DNA from: Oceanimonas sp. GK1
GTDB lineage: Bacteria > Pseudomonadota > Gammaproteobacteria > Enterobacterales > Aeromonadaceae
Length of the DNA: 64,000 nt
Reading direction: 5' to 3'
Assembly: GCF_000243075.1 (NCBI RefSeq)
Contig: NC_016745.1
Coordinates: 301,501 to 365,500, forward strand
Shown piece by piece: positions 26,439 through 38,556 of the stretch; position 1 is the first letter of the stretch, and each line of letters begins with the position of its first letter. The position numbers and the translations under genes were made by a program. The notes under the pieces are model-generated. The model was not told the DNA's origin. It was given only the letters and a program-made list of their open reading frames with translations, and did not search any database.

Positions 26439-27821
26439 TCAGTCAACCTTGTCAAAGCTCTTGTTCTCGGCAAAGTCGAGGGACATAAAGCTTTCCAGGG
26501 AGTCGTCCTTGATCTCCAGCCAGCTGGCCGGCAGGCGGGTGGCCATGGTGCCGGTAACGGTAGAACGGTAGCACTTCTCGCGAAAGTTCATGATGCCTTC
26601 CTGCTTGTGCTGCTGCCATTCCTTCAGCAACGCCGCCTGCTGCTCCACCTTGAACTCGGGATAGTCGGTGGGGCCGAGCAAATCACGAATGTAGCTGGCC
26701 TGAAAGTCGATGGAGTCGCAACAGCCACCCAGTTGCTCATGGCGTTCCAGCCAGTGCTGCATGTCGTTGCGCCGCTCCTCGGCTGGTGGCAGCGCAATGC
26801 GGCCCAGGATCACGTCCCGGGCATACCAGGCCTGGGCGTCGAACATGTTGAAAGTGAAATACTGATCCTGCATGCCCAGATAGATCATCTTGGGGTTGTT
26901 CTGGAAGAAAATGCCCTTGTACAGGTTGTCCGGATACAGGCAGTTGTGGGTCTTGAGCCGCAGCGCGTCCGGCAGGAACGGAAAGTGGAACAGGTAGCCG
27001 GTGCACATAATGATGGCATCGAACTCCTTGCTGGAGCCGTCGGCAAAATAGCCGGTGTTGCCATCAAAGTGGGCCAGCAGCGGACGCTCTTCCATGCCCT
27101 CGGGCCAGTCAAAGCCCAGCGGGTTGCTGCGATAGCTGATGGTGACGGATTTGGCACCGTACTTGTAGCACTGGGAGCCGATGTCTTCCGCCGAGTAACT
27201 GGCACCCACCAGCAGCACGTGCTTGTCCTTGAATTCCAAGGCATCGCGGAAGTCATGGGCATGCAGTACCCGGCCGGGGAACTGCTCCACCCCTTCAAAG
27301 TAAGGCATGTTCGGGGTGGAGAAGTGACCGGTAGCCACCACCACGTAGTCGAATTCGTCACTTTCCTGCTGACCGGTCTGGTGGTTCATCACCGTCACGG
27401 TGAACTTGCCGGTGACATCGTCATGGCTGACCCAGCGAACCGGGCATTCGAAACGGATGTATTTAGAAATGGCCTGCTTGTCGATTCGACCCATGATGTA
27501 GTCTTTCAGCACGGCACGCGGCGGATAGGAAGGAATGGCCCGGCCAAAGTGCTCGTCGAAGGAGTAGTCGGCAAATTCCAGACACTCCTTCGGGCCGTTG
27601 GACCACAAATACCGATACATGCTGCCATGAACTGGCTCGCCATTTTTATCTAAACCCGTGCGCCATGTGTAGTTCCACATGCCACCAATGTCGCTTTGCT
27701 TTTCAAAACAAACGATGTCCGGCAGATCCTGAACCCCTGCCTTGCGAGCTGCCTCAAACGCTCTCAACTGTGCCAGACCACTGGGACCGGCGCCCAAAAT
27801 CGCGATTTTTTGCTTGCTCAC
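26439..27821 (-). CDS. tmm: Flavin-containing monooxygenase, trimethylamine monooxygenase type
   Basis: 460 aa. FAD motif GAGPSGLAQLRAF at the N terminus, FMO signature region FPGRVLHAHDF, NADP motif VLLVGASYSAEDIG, and ATGHFSTP. The segments MWNYTWRTG and SMYRYLWSNGPKECLEFADY match the bacterial mFMO of Methylophaga closely from memory, supporting oxidation of trimethylamine to TMAO (and possibly indole or other soft nucleophiles). The start is GTG at 27821 with AAGGAG 7 nt upstream. It follows thiM-thiE on the same strand by 163 bp and has its own terminator. Confidence 0.88.
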   Translation of the reverse strand: MSKQKIAILGAGPSGLAQLRAFEAARKAGVQDLPDIVCFEKQSDIGGMWNYTWRTGLDKNGEPVHGSMYRYLWSNGPKECLEFADYSFDEHFGRAIPSYPPRAVLKDYIMGRIDKQAISKYIRFECPVRWVSHDDVTGKFTVTVMNHQTGQQESDEFDYVVVATGHFSTPNMPYFEGVEQFPGRVLHAHDFRDALEFKDKHVLLVGASYSAEDIGSQCYKYGAKSVTISYRSNPLGFDWPEGMEERPLLAHFDGNTGYFADGSSKEFDAIIMCTGYLFHFPFLPDALRLKTHNCLYPDNLYKGIFFQNNPKMIYLGMQDQYFTFNMFDAQAWYARDVILGRIALPPAEERRNDMQHWLERHEQLGGCCDSIDFQASYIRDLLGPTDYPEFKVEQQAALLKEWQQHKQEGIMNFREKCYRSTVTGTMATRLPASWLEIKDDSLESFMSLDFAENKSFDKVD

Positions 27822-27984
27822 AATCTAACTCCTTCTACTGCAAAAACCTTGCCATACTAAAGGAATTAGCCAAGCATTTACAGGCACCTGCGCAAAAATA
27901 CTCCAAAAATACCAAAAACCACGAAACAATATGGCACTAAACGCTTATGTGAAATGCAAAGGCAGCCATTTGCCTGTTCTATTG

Positions 27985-28599
27985 TCATGCCATCATTTGG
28001 CGCAGCTTTTTGGCCGCCGTTCGCGGACAGGACGCGGCGCAAATGGCCGATACCAGGGCCACGCCGTGCACACCGGTTTGTACCACTTGCTGCAGGTTAT
28101 CTGCATGAATGCCGCCAATGGCGACAATAGGGCGTGAACTGTGCGACAGGGCCCGCTGCAGGCCGTCGATGCCCCAGTGCCTTTTTAAATCGGTTTTGGT
28201 GGGCGTGGCAAAGATGGCACTCAGGCCCAGGTAGTCCACCGGCAATGATTCGGACTCGAATAGTTGCTGTTCCGTTTCCACCGACAGCCCCAGCAGCCGA
28301 TCCGGGCCCAGCAAGCGCCGGGCATGAGTGGCGGGCATGTCGGACTGGCCCAGGTGCACGCCGTCGGCATCCACCGCCAGCGCCACGTCGACCCGGTCGT
28401 TGATGATCAGCGGCACGCCGGTGCCCTGCAGCACCGCCTTCACCGCCTCGGCCCGCTCGATAAAGGCGCGCACGTCCCCGTGCTTTTCCCGCACCTGCAC
28501 CAGGGTCACGCCACCGGCCACCGCCTCCCGGACCACGGTTTGCAGGGTGTCGATGGGCTGACGGTCGTCGGTCACCAGATACAAACGATAAGGGTTCAT
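27985..28599 (-). CDS. thiE: Thiamine-phosphate synthase
   Basis: 204 aa TIM-barrel enzyme joining HMP-PP and thiazole phosphate to thiamine phosphate. Motifs: [19 protein letters not shown] (substrate phosphate site), [37 protein letters not shown] and [11 protein letters not shown]. It overlaps thiM by ATGA. With ThiM this makes a thiazole-salvage pair, separate from the biosynthetic operon 6 kb away, whose ThiD is fused to another ThiE domain. Confidence 0.94.
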   Translation of the reverse strand: MNPYRLYLVTDDRQPIDTLQTVVREAVAGGVTLVQVREKHGDVRAFIERAEAVKAVLQGTGVPLIINDRVDVALAVDADGVHLGQSDMPATHARRLLGPDRLLGLSVETEQQLFESESLPVDYLGLSAIFATPTKTDLKRHWGIDGLQRALSHSSRPIVAIGGIHADNLQQVVQTGVHGVALVSAICAASCPRTAAKKLRQMMA

Positions 28600-29393
28600 G
28601 GCGCGGTGACCTTTACTTTCAGACGATGATTCAGGGCCTCGGTATCCAGCCGGTACAGCGCATCGAGCAGGTTCAGCTGCAGGCTGCCCGGCCCCGGTGA
28701 AAGTTCAGCGGCCACCTCGCCGGCCACGCCCACCACCGCTGCGGCAGCCACGCCAGACGTCTCGCCCACGGCGGCAAAGGCGCCGGTCAGAGCCGACAGG
28801 GTGCAGCCCATGCCGGTGACAAAGGGCATCATGGCATGGCCGTTGTTCAGCCTGATTTCGCGGTTTTCACCGAGAATGATGTCGGTTTCACCGGAAATAA
28901 CCACACTGGCATGATAATCTCGCACCAGTTGCTGCCCTGCCGCCAATGCGGCTTCGCTGCCATCCATGGCATCTACCCCCTTGCTATTGGCAGCCGCACC
29001 GGCCAGGGCAATGATTTCCGAGGCATTGGCGCGAATAATCAGCTGCTCGGCCATCTCTGCCAGCCGCCGCGAAGTCTGGGTACGCAAACTGCTGGCCCCA
29101 CAGCCCACCGGATCCAGCACCACCGGCTTGCCATGCCGGTTGGCCAGCTCCACCGCCATTTCCATGCGCGCAATCCAGCTGCGGTCGAGGGTGCCGATAT
29201 TGACCACCACCGCCCCCACCAGCGGCACCAGCTCGGCCAGCTCATCCCGGGAATGGGCCATGATCGGCGAGGCCCCCAGCGCCAGCAGGCCGTTGGCGCT
29301 GTTGTTCATCACCACGTAGTTGGTGATATTCAGCACCAGCGGCTTTTGCGCCCGCACCGCCGCAAGGGCGGTGATGATTTGTTTGTTGTTCAT
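28596..29393 (-). CDS. thiM: Hydroxyethylthiazole kinase
   Basis: 265 aa ribokinase-like kinase phosphorylating 4-methyl-5-hydroxyethylthiazole in salvage. Motifs: [41 protein letters not shown], and ATP-site [20 protein letters not shown]. First gene of thiM-thiE. No TPP riboswitch core was found upstream; instead CATTTGGC and GCCAAATG form an 8-bp inverted repeat within about 75 bp of the start. Confidence 0.94.
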   Translation of the reverse strand: MNNKQIITALAAVRAQKPLVLNITNYVVMNNSANGLLALGASPIMAHSRDELAELVPLVGAVVVNIGTLDRSWIARMEMAVELANRHGKPVVLDPVGCGASSLRTQTSRRLAEMAEQLIIRANASEIIALAGAAANSKGVDAMDGSEAALAAGQQLVRDYHASVVISGETDIILGENREIRLNNGHAMMPFVTGMGCTLSALTGAFAAVGETSGVAAAAVVGVAGEVAAELSPGPGSLQLNLLDALYRLDTEALNHRLKVKVTAP

Positions 29394-29489
29394 CGGTTTT
29401 TCGCCAACATGGAATACATGAAGGGATTTTATGGCATTTGGCGGTGAACAAGCAGGCTTTTAAGCCAAATGTCTAAGATGCCAGACAGC

Positions 29490-29515
29490 AAAAAGCCCGC
29501 CGTGGCGGGCCTTTG
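29490..29515 (-). terminator. Intrinsic terminator for the TM2 gene
   Basis: GCCCGCC and GGCGGGC stem with a two-base loop. The flanking A run gives a U-tract on the minus strand directly after the TM2-domain gene. Confidence 0.82.
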
Positions 29516-29534
29516 ATACACCGGAAAAGAAACC

Positions 29535-29936
29535 TCAGCCAAAGCGCCGGGAACGGCGGTTGACCTCGTCGATCTGGGTGTTAAGGGTGCAGTAGTCGTA
29601 GAGGTAGCCGAGCAGGAACAGGCCGCCGGTGAGGAACCAGATAATGGCGGTGACCCACTTGCCCAGATAGAGCCGGTGCAGGCCGAAGAAACCGAGAAAG
29701 GTCATCAGTATCCAGGTGATGCTGTAATCCTTGGGGCCGGTGGCGTAGCGTTGGTCGGCATCCCTGTCCATGGACGGAATAAGAAACAGATCCACAATCC
29801 AGCCGATAAAGAACAGTCCAAGAGTAAAGAAGTAGATGGTGCCGCTGACGGGGCGGCCATAGTAAAAACGGTGGGCGCCCATGAACCCGAAGATCCACAG
29901 TATGTAGCCGATCACCTTGCTGTGCGTGTTGTTCAT
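29535..29936 (-). CDS. TM2 domain membrane protein
   Basis: 133 aa. Two TM2-type units: residues about 5-50 (ILWIFGFMGAHRFYYGRPVSGTIYFFTLGLFFIGWIVDLFLIP) and about 72-118 (ITWILMTFLGFFGLHRLYLGKWVTAIIWFLTGGLFLLGYLYDY). Each has the (F/L)HR(F/L)Y-G-motif and a terminal Asp. Function unknown. Start at 29936 (MNNTHSKVIG) fits the conserved domain; an in-frame ATG 54 nt upstream is less likely. Confidence 0.85.
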   Translation of the reverse strand: MNNTHSKVIGYILWIFGFMGAHRFYYGRPVSGTIYFFTLGLFFIGWIVDLFLIPSMDRDADQRYATGPKDYSITWILMTFLGFFGLHRLYLGKWVTAIIWFLTGGLFLLGYLYDYCTLNTQIDEVNRRSRRFG

Positions 29937-30047
29937 GCTGCCTCGGAGCGGGGTGATAAAAACGACCATTCTAGACGTTGCCGCGGGCAACTGCCATGCC
30001 TGCCGGCGAAGCGGCGACCCGGTTCGTCGTGCCCCTTGGGGAGCTTA

Positions 30048-30122
30048 CCAAACGAAGCATCAGTGCGGTTGCACTCCGCCGACACGCTACAAGTACATCC
30101 ATGTAACGCTCGAAAATGCCAT
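30048..30122. repeat. Left half of a dispersed palindromic repeat, split by the IS element
   Basis: Contains GTTGCACTCCGCCGACACG, CATCCATGTAACGCTC and ends AAATGCCAT. It aligns with the left half of the intact repeat near 38,255-38,328. The right half resumes at 31,523 beyond the IS110-family element. Confidence 0.75.
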
Positions 30123-30135
30123 ATATGGACACCTC

Positions 30136-30424
30136 GCTTTTCGCCAGTGGGGTTTCCGTGTTTTGGCAGCCAGGATTAACTGCATCCGTATATTCGGCCT
30201 GTGTTGATGAGTGAGTCATTGGCTCACTCTGGCCCTAATGAGAACCGCGCCCTTGCTGCCTATCGTCCCTACGGAGTTCAGACTCCTGACATTTTCTCGG
30301 CGTTTGCAAGGGCCGGTTTAACCTGTTGCCTCATTCACGTTTTCCACATCGCGTTTCGACGGGGTGATAACCTCTTGTTTTCCTTCCTGCCAAACGGGGG
30401 TTAATTCGGTTTCTTCATGTCAGC
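30136..30424 (-). ncRNA. Candidate guide (bridge/seek) RNA region of the IS element
   Basis: Non-coding 3' end of an IS1111-type element. IS110-family recombinases are known to use an RNA from their non-coding end to recognise donor and target DNA, and in the IS1111 group it comes from the 3' side. Position and length fit; I have not resolved the RNA fold or guide loops. Confidence 0.35.
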
Positions 30425-31438
30425 TCAGGCTGCCCGATAGTGCTCCTGCCGGAACAGCATGACCCAGATAATCCGTGCCAGCTTGTTGGCAGTGGCCACC
30501 GCAGCTCGCTGCTTGCCTCTGCGTTCGACCAGCTGTTTGACCCACTGCGATAACCGGTCTGAGGCCTTGTTCAGGTGCCGGATAATCGACCAGGCACCTT
30601 GTATCAACAGCTTGCGCAAGTACCCATTACCACGCTTGGTGATACTGCCCAGCTTTTGCTTGCCGCCACTGGAATGCTCTTTCGGTACCAGCCCCAGGTT
30701 GGCAGAAAAGTGCCGGGCATTGCGGTACTGACTGCCGTTGCCGACAAAGGCGACCATGGCGGTCGCGGTCACCGCGCCTACACCTCGAATGTCAGTGAGT
30801 CGGGCGCAGGCCTCGTTATCGCGACATTGCTGTTCGATGTCTTTATCCAGGCACCGAATAGCCTCATCCAGTTGCTGCCATTCTTCCAGGATGTCACGAC
30901 AATAGGCCCGAGCCCGTGGCGTCAGCTCGTTACTGGCATCTTCCAGCAGCAAGGGCATGGCCTGCCTTAACGCCTCTTTACCCCCAGCCAGAACGATGCC
31001 GTACTCATTCAGCAGTCCCCGTAACTGGTTAATCAACCGGGTTCGCTCGCCGATGCGGCGCTCTCGCAGCCGGTGTACCAGGCTGATGTCGGTCTGCTCC
31101 AGCGTACGCGGCGGTACAAACGTCATGTTGGGGCGGCGTGCCGCCTCACAGATAGCAAAGGCATCATTACGGTCGTTCTTGTTCCCCTTGACGAAGGGTT
31201 TCACGTGCTGGGGCGGCAGCAACATCACCTGATGTCCCCGCTGCTGCAGGGCTCGGCCCCAGTAATTGGAGCCACTGCAGGCTTCCATCGCAATGGGTAC
31301 CTGAGGGTACTGACTAAGCAGCTCCAATACCTTATGCCGGGTCACCTTGCGGTTGAACACCGCCTTGCCAGCTTGATTAACACCACAAATCTGAATCACA
31401 TTCTTTGCCAAATCGAGACCAATGAGCGTAATGTTCAT
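30425..31438 (-). CDS. IS110-family transposase (DEDD recombinase)
   Basis: 337 aa. N-terminal RuvC-like DEDD domain: GLDLAKNVIQICG (first Asp), VPIAMEACSGSNYW (Glu), and KGNKNDRNDAFAICEA (Asp residues). C-terminal Tnp_20 domain: LTDIRGVGAVTATAMVAFVGN and FSANLGLVPKEHSSGGKQKLGSITKRGNGYLRKLLIQGA, which includes the region of the conserved Ser. Full length and uninterrupted, so probably active. Start at 31438 (MNITLIG) has AAGGTG 6 nt upstream; a start 33 nt earlier lacks support. Confidence 0.93.
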   Translation of the reverse strand: MNITLIGLDLAKNVIQICGVNQAGKAVFNRKVTRHKVLELLSQYPQVPIAMEACSGSNYWGRALQQRGHQVMLLPPQHVKPFVKGNKNDRNDAFAICEAARRPNMTFVPPRTLEQTDISLVHRLRERRIGERTRLINQLRGLLNEYGIVLAGGKEALRQAMPLLLEDASNELTPRARAYCRDILEEWQQLDEAIRCLDKDIEQQCRDNEACARLTDIRGVGAVTATAMVAFVGNGSQYRNARHFSANLGLVPKEHSSGGKQKLGSITKRGNGYLRKLLIQGAWSIIRHLNKASDRLSQWVKQLVERRGKQRAAVATANKLARIIWVMLFRQEHYRAA

Positions 31439-31522
31439 AGTGGACACCTTTTGTGGATATTTGAGCTTCAACCCAAATATGGCGCATTACGACGCCGGTT
31501 ACCCAAGAGGTGTCCATCTCAT

Positions 31523-31590
31523 CATCCATGGCATTTTATGGTCGGCTCCGGCAATCCCCACTGCTGCTTCGAGCAAGGCCTGCGTTGTCT
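31523..31590. repeat. Right half of the split dispersed repeat
   Basis: Starts CATCCATGGCATTTTATGG and contains CTGCTGCTTCGAGCAA and GTTGTCT. It aligns with the right half of the intact copy at 38,329-38,393 and so defines the original insertion target. Confidence 0.75.
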
Positions 31591-31608
31591 ATAGCCAACT
31601 GCGGGCGG

Positions 31609-31650
31609 CTTATAGCTGTCAGCTTACGGCTTAAAGCTATCAGTTACCGG
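31609..31650. repeat. Two tandem 21-bp repeats overlapping the thiH 3' end
   Basis: Two adjacent 21-bp units that agree at 16 of 21 positions and share AGCT and CAG cores. The second unit covers the thiH stop codon (31644-31646), so the repeat supplies the last ThiH residues. Confidence 0.6.
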
Positions 31651-32765
31651 CTGGCAGAGTAACTGTTGTCCCAGTCCTTCCACACCGGCTGCAAACCGCT
31701 GGCGACGATGGCCTTGGCCACCTCTGCCGGGCTGCGATCGTCGTCGATCTCGAACTGTTCCAGCTCTTCTTTGACGTTTTCCACATAGCCGCCGGGCTGG
31801 GTCTTGGAGCCGGCACTGATGCTGGTAACGCCGAGGGGAATCACCTTGTCGCGGAACTCCTGGGCTTCCCGGGTCGACAGGCTCAGTTCCAGCTCGCCGT
31901 CGAGCAGGCGGTAGGCGCAGATCAGCTGCACCAGCTGGCGATCGGTCATGATCGACTTGGGCTGCAGGCCGCCGGTGCAGGGCCGCAGGCGCGGGAAGGA
32001 CACCGAATAACGGGTCTTCCAGTAGTGCTTCTGCAGGTAGCGCAGGTGCGAGGCCACATAGAAGCTGTCGGCCCGCCAGTCTTCCAGCCCGAACAGGGCG
32101 CCCAGGCCAATCTTGTCGATGCCGGCCTTGCCCAGGCGATCCGGGGTTTCCAGGCGCCAGCGAAAATCCTTCTTCTTGCCGCGAATATGGTGCTCGTCAT
32201 AGGTCAGGTGCTGGTAGGTTTCCTGATACACCATGACGCTGTCGAGGCCGTACTGGCGCAGCTCGGCGTACTCTTCCTGAGACAGCGGCTGCACTTCCAT
32301 CATCACATAGCTGAAGTGGCGCTTGATGATGGGCAGCATTTGCTTGAAGTAGTCCAGCCCCACCTTGCCCTCGTGCTCGCCGGTCACCAGCAGCACGGTG
32401 TCGAAGCCCATGGCCTTGATGGCCAGGCATTCCTGTTCGATTTCCTCGGCGCTCAGGGTCTTGCGCTTGAGCCGGTTGCTCATGGAGAAACCGCAATAGG
32501 TGCAGTCGTTGGCGCACAGGTTGGACAGATACAGCGGAATGTAAAATCCCACGGTATTGCCGAAACGCTGGCGGGTCAGCCGGTACGACTCCTGGGCCAT
32601 GCGCTCCAGATAGGGCTCGGCCGCCGGCGAGATCAGCGCCATGAAGTCGTTCAGATCCCGCTTGGGTTTGGCCAGCGCCCGCTCCACGTCCCTGGGCTGC
32701 TTGCCGTAAATGCTCATCTTGACGTCATCCCAGTCCATGGATGACCAGACATCGAAGAAACTCAT
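31644..32765 (-). CDS. thiH: 2-iminoacetate synthase (tyrosine lyase) ThiH
   Basis: 373 aa radical-SAM enzyme that cleaves tyrosine to dehydroglycine for thiazole formation. The iron-sulfur motif [11 protein letters not shown] (CxxxCxxC) sits near residue 83, with LYLSNL before and [12 protein letters not shown] after. [25 protein letters not shown] is the usual C-terminal region. It overlaps thiG by 4 bp and ends the thi operon. Its last codons fall in a tandem repeat beside the IS element. Confidence 0.95.
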   Translation of the reverse strand: MSFFDVWSSMDWDDVKMSIYGKQPRDVERALAKPKRDLNDFMALISPAAEPYLERMAQESYRLTRQRFGNTVGFYIPLYLSNLCANDCTYCGFSMSNRLKRKTLSAEEIEQECLAIKAMGFDTVLLVTGEHEGKVGLDYFKQMLPIIKRHFSYVMMEVQPLSQEEYAELRQYGLDSVMVYQETYQHLTYDEHHIRGKKKDFRWRLETPDRLGKAGIDKIGLGALFGLEDWRADSFYVASHLRYLQKHYWKTRYSVSFPRLRPCTGGLQPKSIMTDRQLVQLICAYRLLDGELELSLSTREAQEFRDKVIPLGVTSISAGSKTQPGGYVENVKEELEQFEIDDDRSPAEVAKAIVASGLQPVWKDWDNSYSASR

Positions 32766-33532
32766 AAGGTCTCCAGGAAGGCGGTCAGCGGGCTGGACGC
32801 CTGCGCCACCCGGCTCTGGCCGGCCAGGCCGGCTTCGTAGCCCATGCGACCGGCGATCACCGCCCGGCGGAAGGCGTCGCCCATGGCCACGGGATCACCG
32901 GCCACGGCGATGGCGGTGTTCACCAGCACGGCGTCGGCGCCCAGCTCCATGGCGTAGGCGGCGTGGCTGGGCGCGCCGATGCCGGCGTCCACCACCACGG
33001 GTACATTGGACTGCTCGATGATGATTTCGAGGAAGTCATGGGTCACCAGGCCCTTGTTGGAGCCGATGGGTGCGCCCAGGGGCATGACGGCGGCACAGCC
33101 GACTTCTTCCAGTCGCTTGCACAGCACGGGATCGGCGCCGCAATAGGGAAGCACCACAAAACCTTCCTTCACCAGCCGCTCGGCGGCCTTCAGGGTCTCG
33201 ATGGGATCGGGCAGCAGGTACTTGGGGTCCGGGTGGATTTCCAGCTTCAGCCAGTTAGTACCCAGGGCTTCCCGGGCCAGACGGGCCGCGAACAGCGCCT
33301 CGTCGGCATCCTTGGCGCCCGAGGTGTTGGGCAGCAGGTTCACACCCAGTTCCAGCAGCGGCGGCAGAATGTCGTCGCTGTGGTTGTTCAGGTCCACCCG
33401 CTTCAGCGCCATGGTCACCAGTTGCGAACCGGACGCGGCCAGGGCGTCCTGCATCAGGCGGCCGTTGGCAAACTTGCCGGTGCCGGTAAACAGGCGGGAT
33501 TCAAAGGTTTTATCGGCAATAGTCAGACTCAT
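32762..33532 (-). CDS. thiG: Thiazole synthase ThiG
   Basis: 256 aa TIM barrel that assembles thiazole phosphate from DXP, dehydroglycine and ThiS thiocarboxylate. Motifs: [12 protein letters not shown], Schiff-base lysine in [38 protein letters not shown] and [29 protein letters not shown]. Start at 33532, immediately after the thiS stop and with GGAGG upstream. Overlaps thiH by 4 bp. Confidence 0.96.
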   Translation of the reverse strand: MSLTIADKTFESRLFTGTGKFANGRLMQDALAASGSQLVTMALKRVDLNNHSDDILPPLLELGVNLLPNTSGAKDADEALFAARLAREALGTNWLKLEIHPDPKYLLPDPIETLKAAERLVKEGFVVLPYCGADPVLCKRLEEVGCAAVMPLGAPIGSNKGLVTHDFLEIIIEQSNVPVVVDAGIGAPSHAAYAMELGADAVLVNTAIAVAGDPVAMGDAFRRAVIAGRMGYEAGLAGQSRVAQASSPLTAFLETL

Positions 33533-33533
33533 T

Positions 33534-33734
33534 TCAGCCTCCGGCAATGGCGTGGAACAGGGTGATGTTGTCGTTGTGCGCGAGCTGACGCTCGGCCCAC
33601 AGGCTGCGCGCCACCACCTCGCGGTTCAGCGCCACCGCCACACCGGGCTTGTCCTGCTCCAGCTCGGCCAGCAGCTGAGCCAGAGTGGTCCCCTCGGTCA
33701 GGGAATGTTGTTCGTCATTCAGAATTATGTGCAT
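33534..33734 (-). CDS. thiS: Sulfur carrier protein ThiS
   Basis: 66 aa ubiquitin-like protein ending in IAGG; the C-terminal Gly-Gly is adenylated by ThiF and converted to a thiocarboxylate. It overlaps the thiF stop by one base (TGATG) and is followed two bases later by thiG. The length is normal. Confidence 0.95.
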   Translation of the reverse strand: MHIILNDEQHSLTEGTTLAQLLAELEQDKPGVAVALNREVVARSLWAERQLAHNDNITLFHAIAGG

Positions 33735-34492
33735 CAGTCCTCACTCCCCTTGATTCCACATACCGGACAGGCCGGGTCTTTCGGCACCTTGAGGCCGTGC
33801 CAGCGGTGCACCTTGGCGTCAAACAGCTTGAGCTCACCCCAGGGCACGGTACCGGTGCCGGTTAAATACTTGATGGCCTCGAGCGCCTGCAGCAGGCCTA
33901 TGGTGCCCACCACGGGGCCGATGACACCCGAGTTGCTGCAGGTCAGCCGCTCCTCGATGTCGGGGCCGTAGAGACAGCGATAACATCCGTGTTCCCGGGC
34001 CGGATCCAGCGCCAGCAGCTGGCCTTCAAAACGAATGGCCGCACCCACCAGCAGGGGTTTGCCCTGAGCGTAACAGGCGGCGTTCAGCGCCTGCCGAACC
34101 CCGATGTTGTCGGTACAGTCCAGCACCAGATCCGCCTCGGCCACGAAGTCGGTCAGACTCTGGCCGTCCATCTTCTGGTTGACCGCGATCAGCTCGACTT
34201 CCGGGTTCAGCGCCTGCAGCTTCTCCCGGGCCACCTCGGCCTTGGGCCGCTTGACGCTGTCGACGTCGTACAGGGTCTGGCGTTGCAGGTTGCTGACGTC
34301 GACCTGGTCGAAGTCGGCCAGCCACAGGGTGCCGACCCCGGCCGCCGCCAGATACTGGGAGGCGGGCGAGCCCAGGCCGCCCAGGCCGACGATCAGCACG
34401 GAGGCGTTTTTCAGCTTGAGCTGGCCTTCCTCGCCCACTTCTTCCAGCAGCAGATGCCGGCTGTAACGGATGAATTCGCTGTCACTGAGCAT
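33734..34492 (-). CDS. thiF: ThiS adenylyltransferase ThiF
   Basis: 252 aa E1-like enzyme. ATP motif IVGLGGLGSPASQYLAAAGVG, ADFDQVDVSNLQRQTLY, DCTDNIGVRQALN, and zinc-binding cysteines as CYRCLYG and CPVCG. It adenylates the ThiS C terminus. Sits between thiDE and thiS in the operon, separated from thiDE by two bases. Confidence 0.95.
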   Translation of the reverse strand: MLSDSEFIRYSRHLLLEEVGEEGQLKLKNASVLIVGLGGLGSPASQYLAAAGVGTLWLADFDQVDVSNLQRQTLYDVDSVKRPKAEVAREKLQALNPEVELIAVNQKMDGQSLTDFVAEADLVLDCTDNIGVRQALNAACYAQGKPLLVGAAIRFEGQLLALDPAREHGCYRCLYGPDIEERLTCSNSGVIGPVVGTIGLLQALEAIKYLTGTGTVPWGELKLFDAKVHRWHGLKVPKDPACPVCGIKGSED

Positions 34493-34494
34493 GA

Positions 34495-38125
<3,631 letters not shown>

Positions 38126-38133
38126 ATGGTCGC

Positions 38134-38163
38134 AGTATAACCAGACCAAGTTCACAAAAGCAA
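38134..38163 (-). promoter_or_regulatory. Sigma-70 promoter of the thi operon
   Basis: Minus strand TTGCTT, 18-bp spacer, TATACT, ending about 9 bp before the riboswitch. Confidence 0.65.
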
Positions 38164-38254
38164 AGGCGTTCTCCGGCCCGTCCACAGCCGAAAACGTACC
38201 GGGCGCTTACTTTTTTGCATAAGGTGGCTGATGGCACACGGCCTGATGTTCCTC

Positions 38255-38393
38255 TACCAGAAGCAACAACAGGGTTGCCTCCACCGACACGCTGCGAGTA
38301 CCTCCATGTAGCGCTCAGCAAATGCCATCCATGGCATTTGATGGTCGGTTACGGCAATCCCTGCTGCTGCTTCGAGCAACATCGGTGTTGTCT
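38255..38393. repeat. Intact copy of the dispersed palindromic repeat
   Basis: Its core AAATGCCATCCATGGCATTT (38,320-38,339) has two perfect 9-bp arms. Flanks share GTTGC..CTCC.CCGACACGCT, TCCATGTA.CGCTC, CGGCAATCCC and CTGCTGCTTCGAGCAA with the two halves that border the IS110-family element. The element may be a transcribed hairpin or a small non-autonomous mobile unit; nature unknown. Confidence 0.7.
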
Positions 38394-38439
38394 GCTTGCT
38401 GTCAGTCAGCTCCATACATTCCAAGGAGGGCAAAGGGTG

Positions 38440-38530
38440 TCTGCTTCGCCGTGCCCTTTGCGCCATGGATGGCGCAACGGAGCCCCCATGGAAGGGTTTA
38501 CGGCGTGCCGGAGAAGCAGTGCCCTTTGGC
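38440..38530. repeat. Second palindrome-centred repeat-like element
   Basis: Centre GCGCCATGGATGGCGC with outer arms CTGCTTCGCCGTGCCCTTT and CCGGAGAAGCAGTGCCCTTT that are partly inverted and partly direct. It has the look of the neighbouring repeat but a different sequence. No second copy was seen in this window. Confidence 0.45.
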
Positions 38531-38556
38531 CGACGACAGTGCACACCCCCGCAGGT

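Larger units (their letters stand above)
30123..31525 (-). mobile_element. IS110-family insertion sequence, IS1111-group layout
   Basis: About 1.4 kb with one transposase gene and inverted repeats TGGACACCTC at 30126-30135 and GAGGTGTCCA at 31507-31516. A few bases lie outside each repeat, i.e. the repeats are subterminal, as in the IS1111 group. The long non-coding end (about 290 bp) is 3' of the transposase. The insertion interrupts the centre of a palindrome preserved intact in the copy at 38,320-38,339. Exact ends are ambiguous by a few bases because CAT and AT occur on both sides. Confidence 0.85.
38126..38556. other. Repeat-rich intergenic region between thiC and menA
   Basis: Contains the thi promoter, an intact 140-bp palindromic repeat (about 38,255-38,393) and a second palindrome-centred element (about 38,440-38,530). 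No gene is supported. Confidence 0.6.

Noticed and set aside
29394-29490. TPP riboswitch upstream of thiM
   Set aside because: Looked for CTGAGA and ACCTGA cores on the minus strand; neither is present, only an 8-bp inverted repeat.
31441-31516. A second tiny element bounded by TGGACACCT and AGGTGTCCA
   Set aside because: The inner TGGACACCT overlaps the transposase ribosome-site region and is better explained as part of the IS left end.
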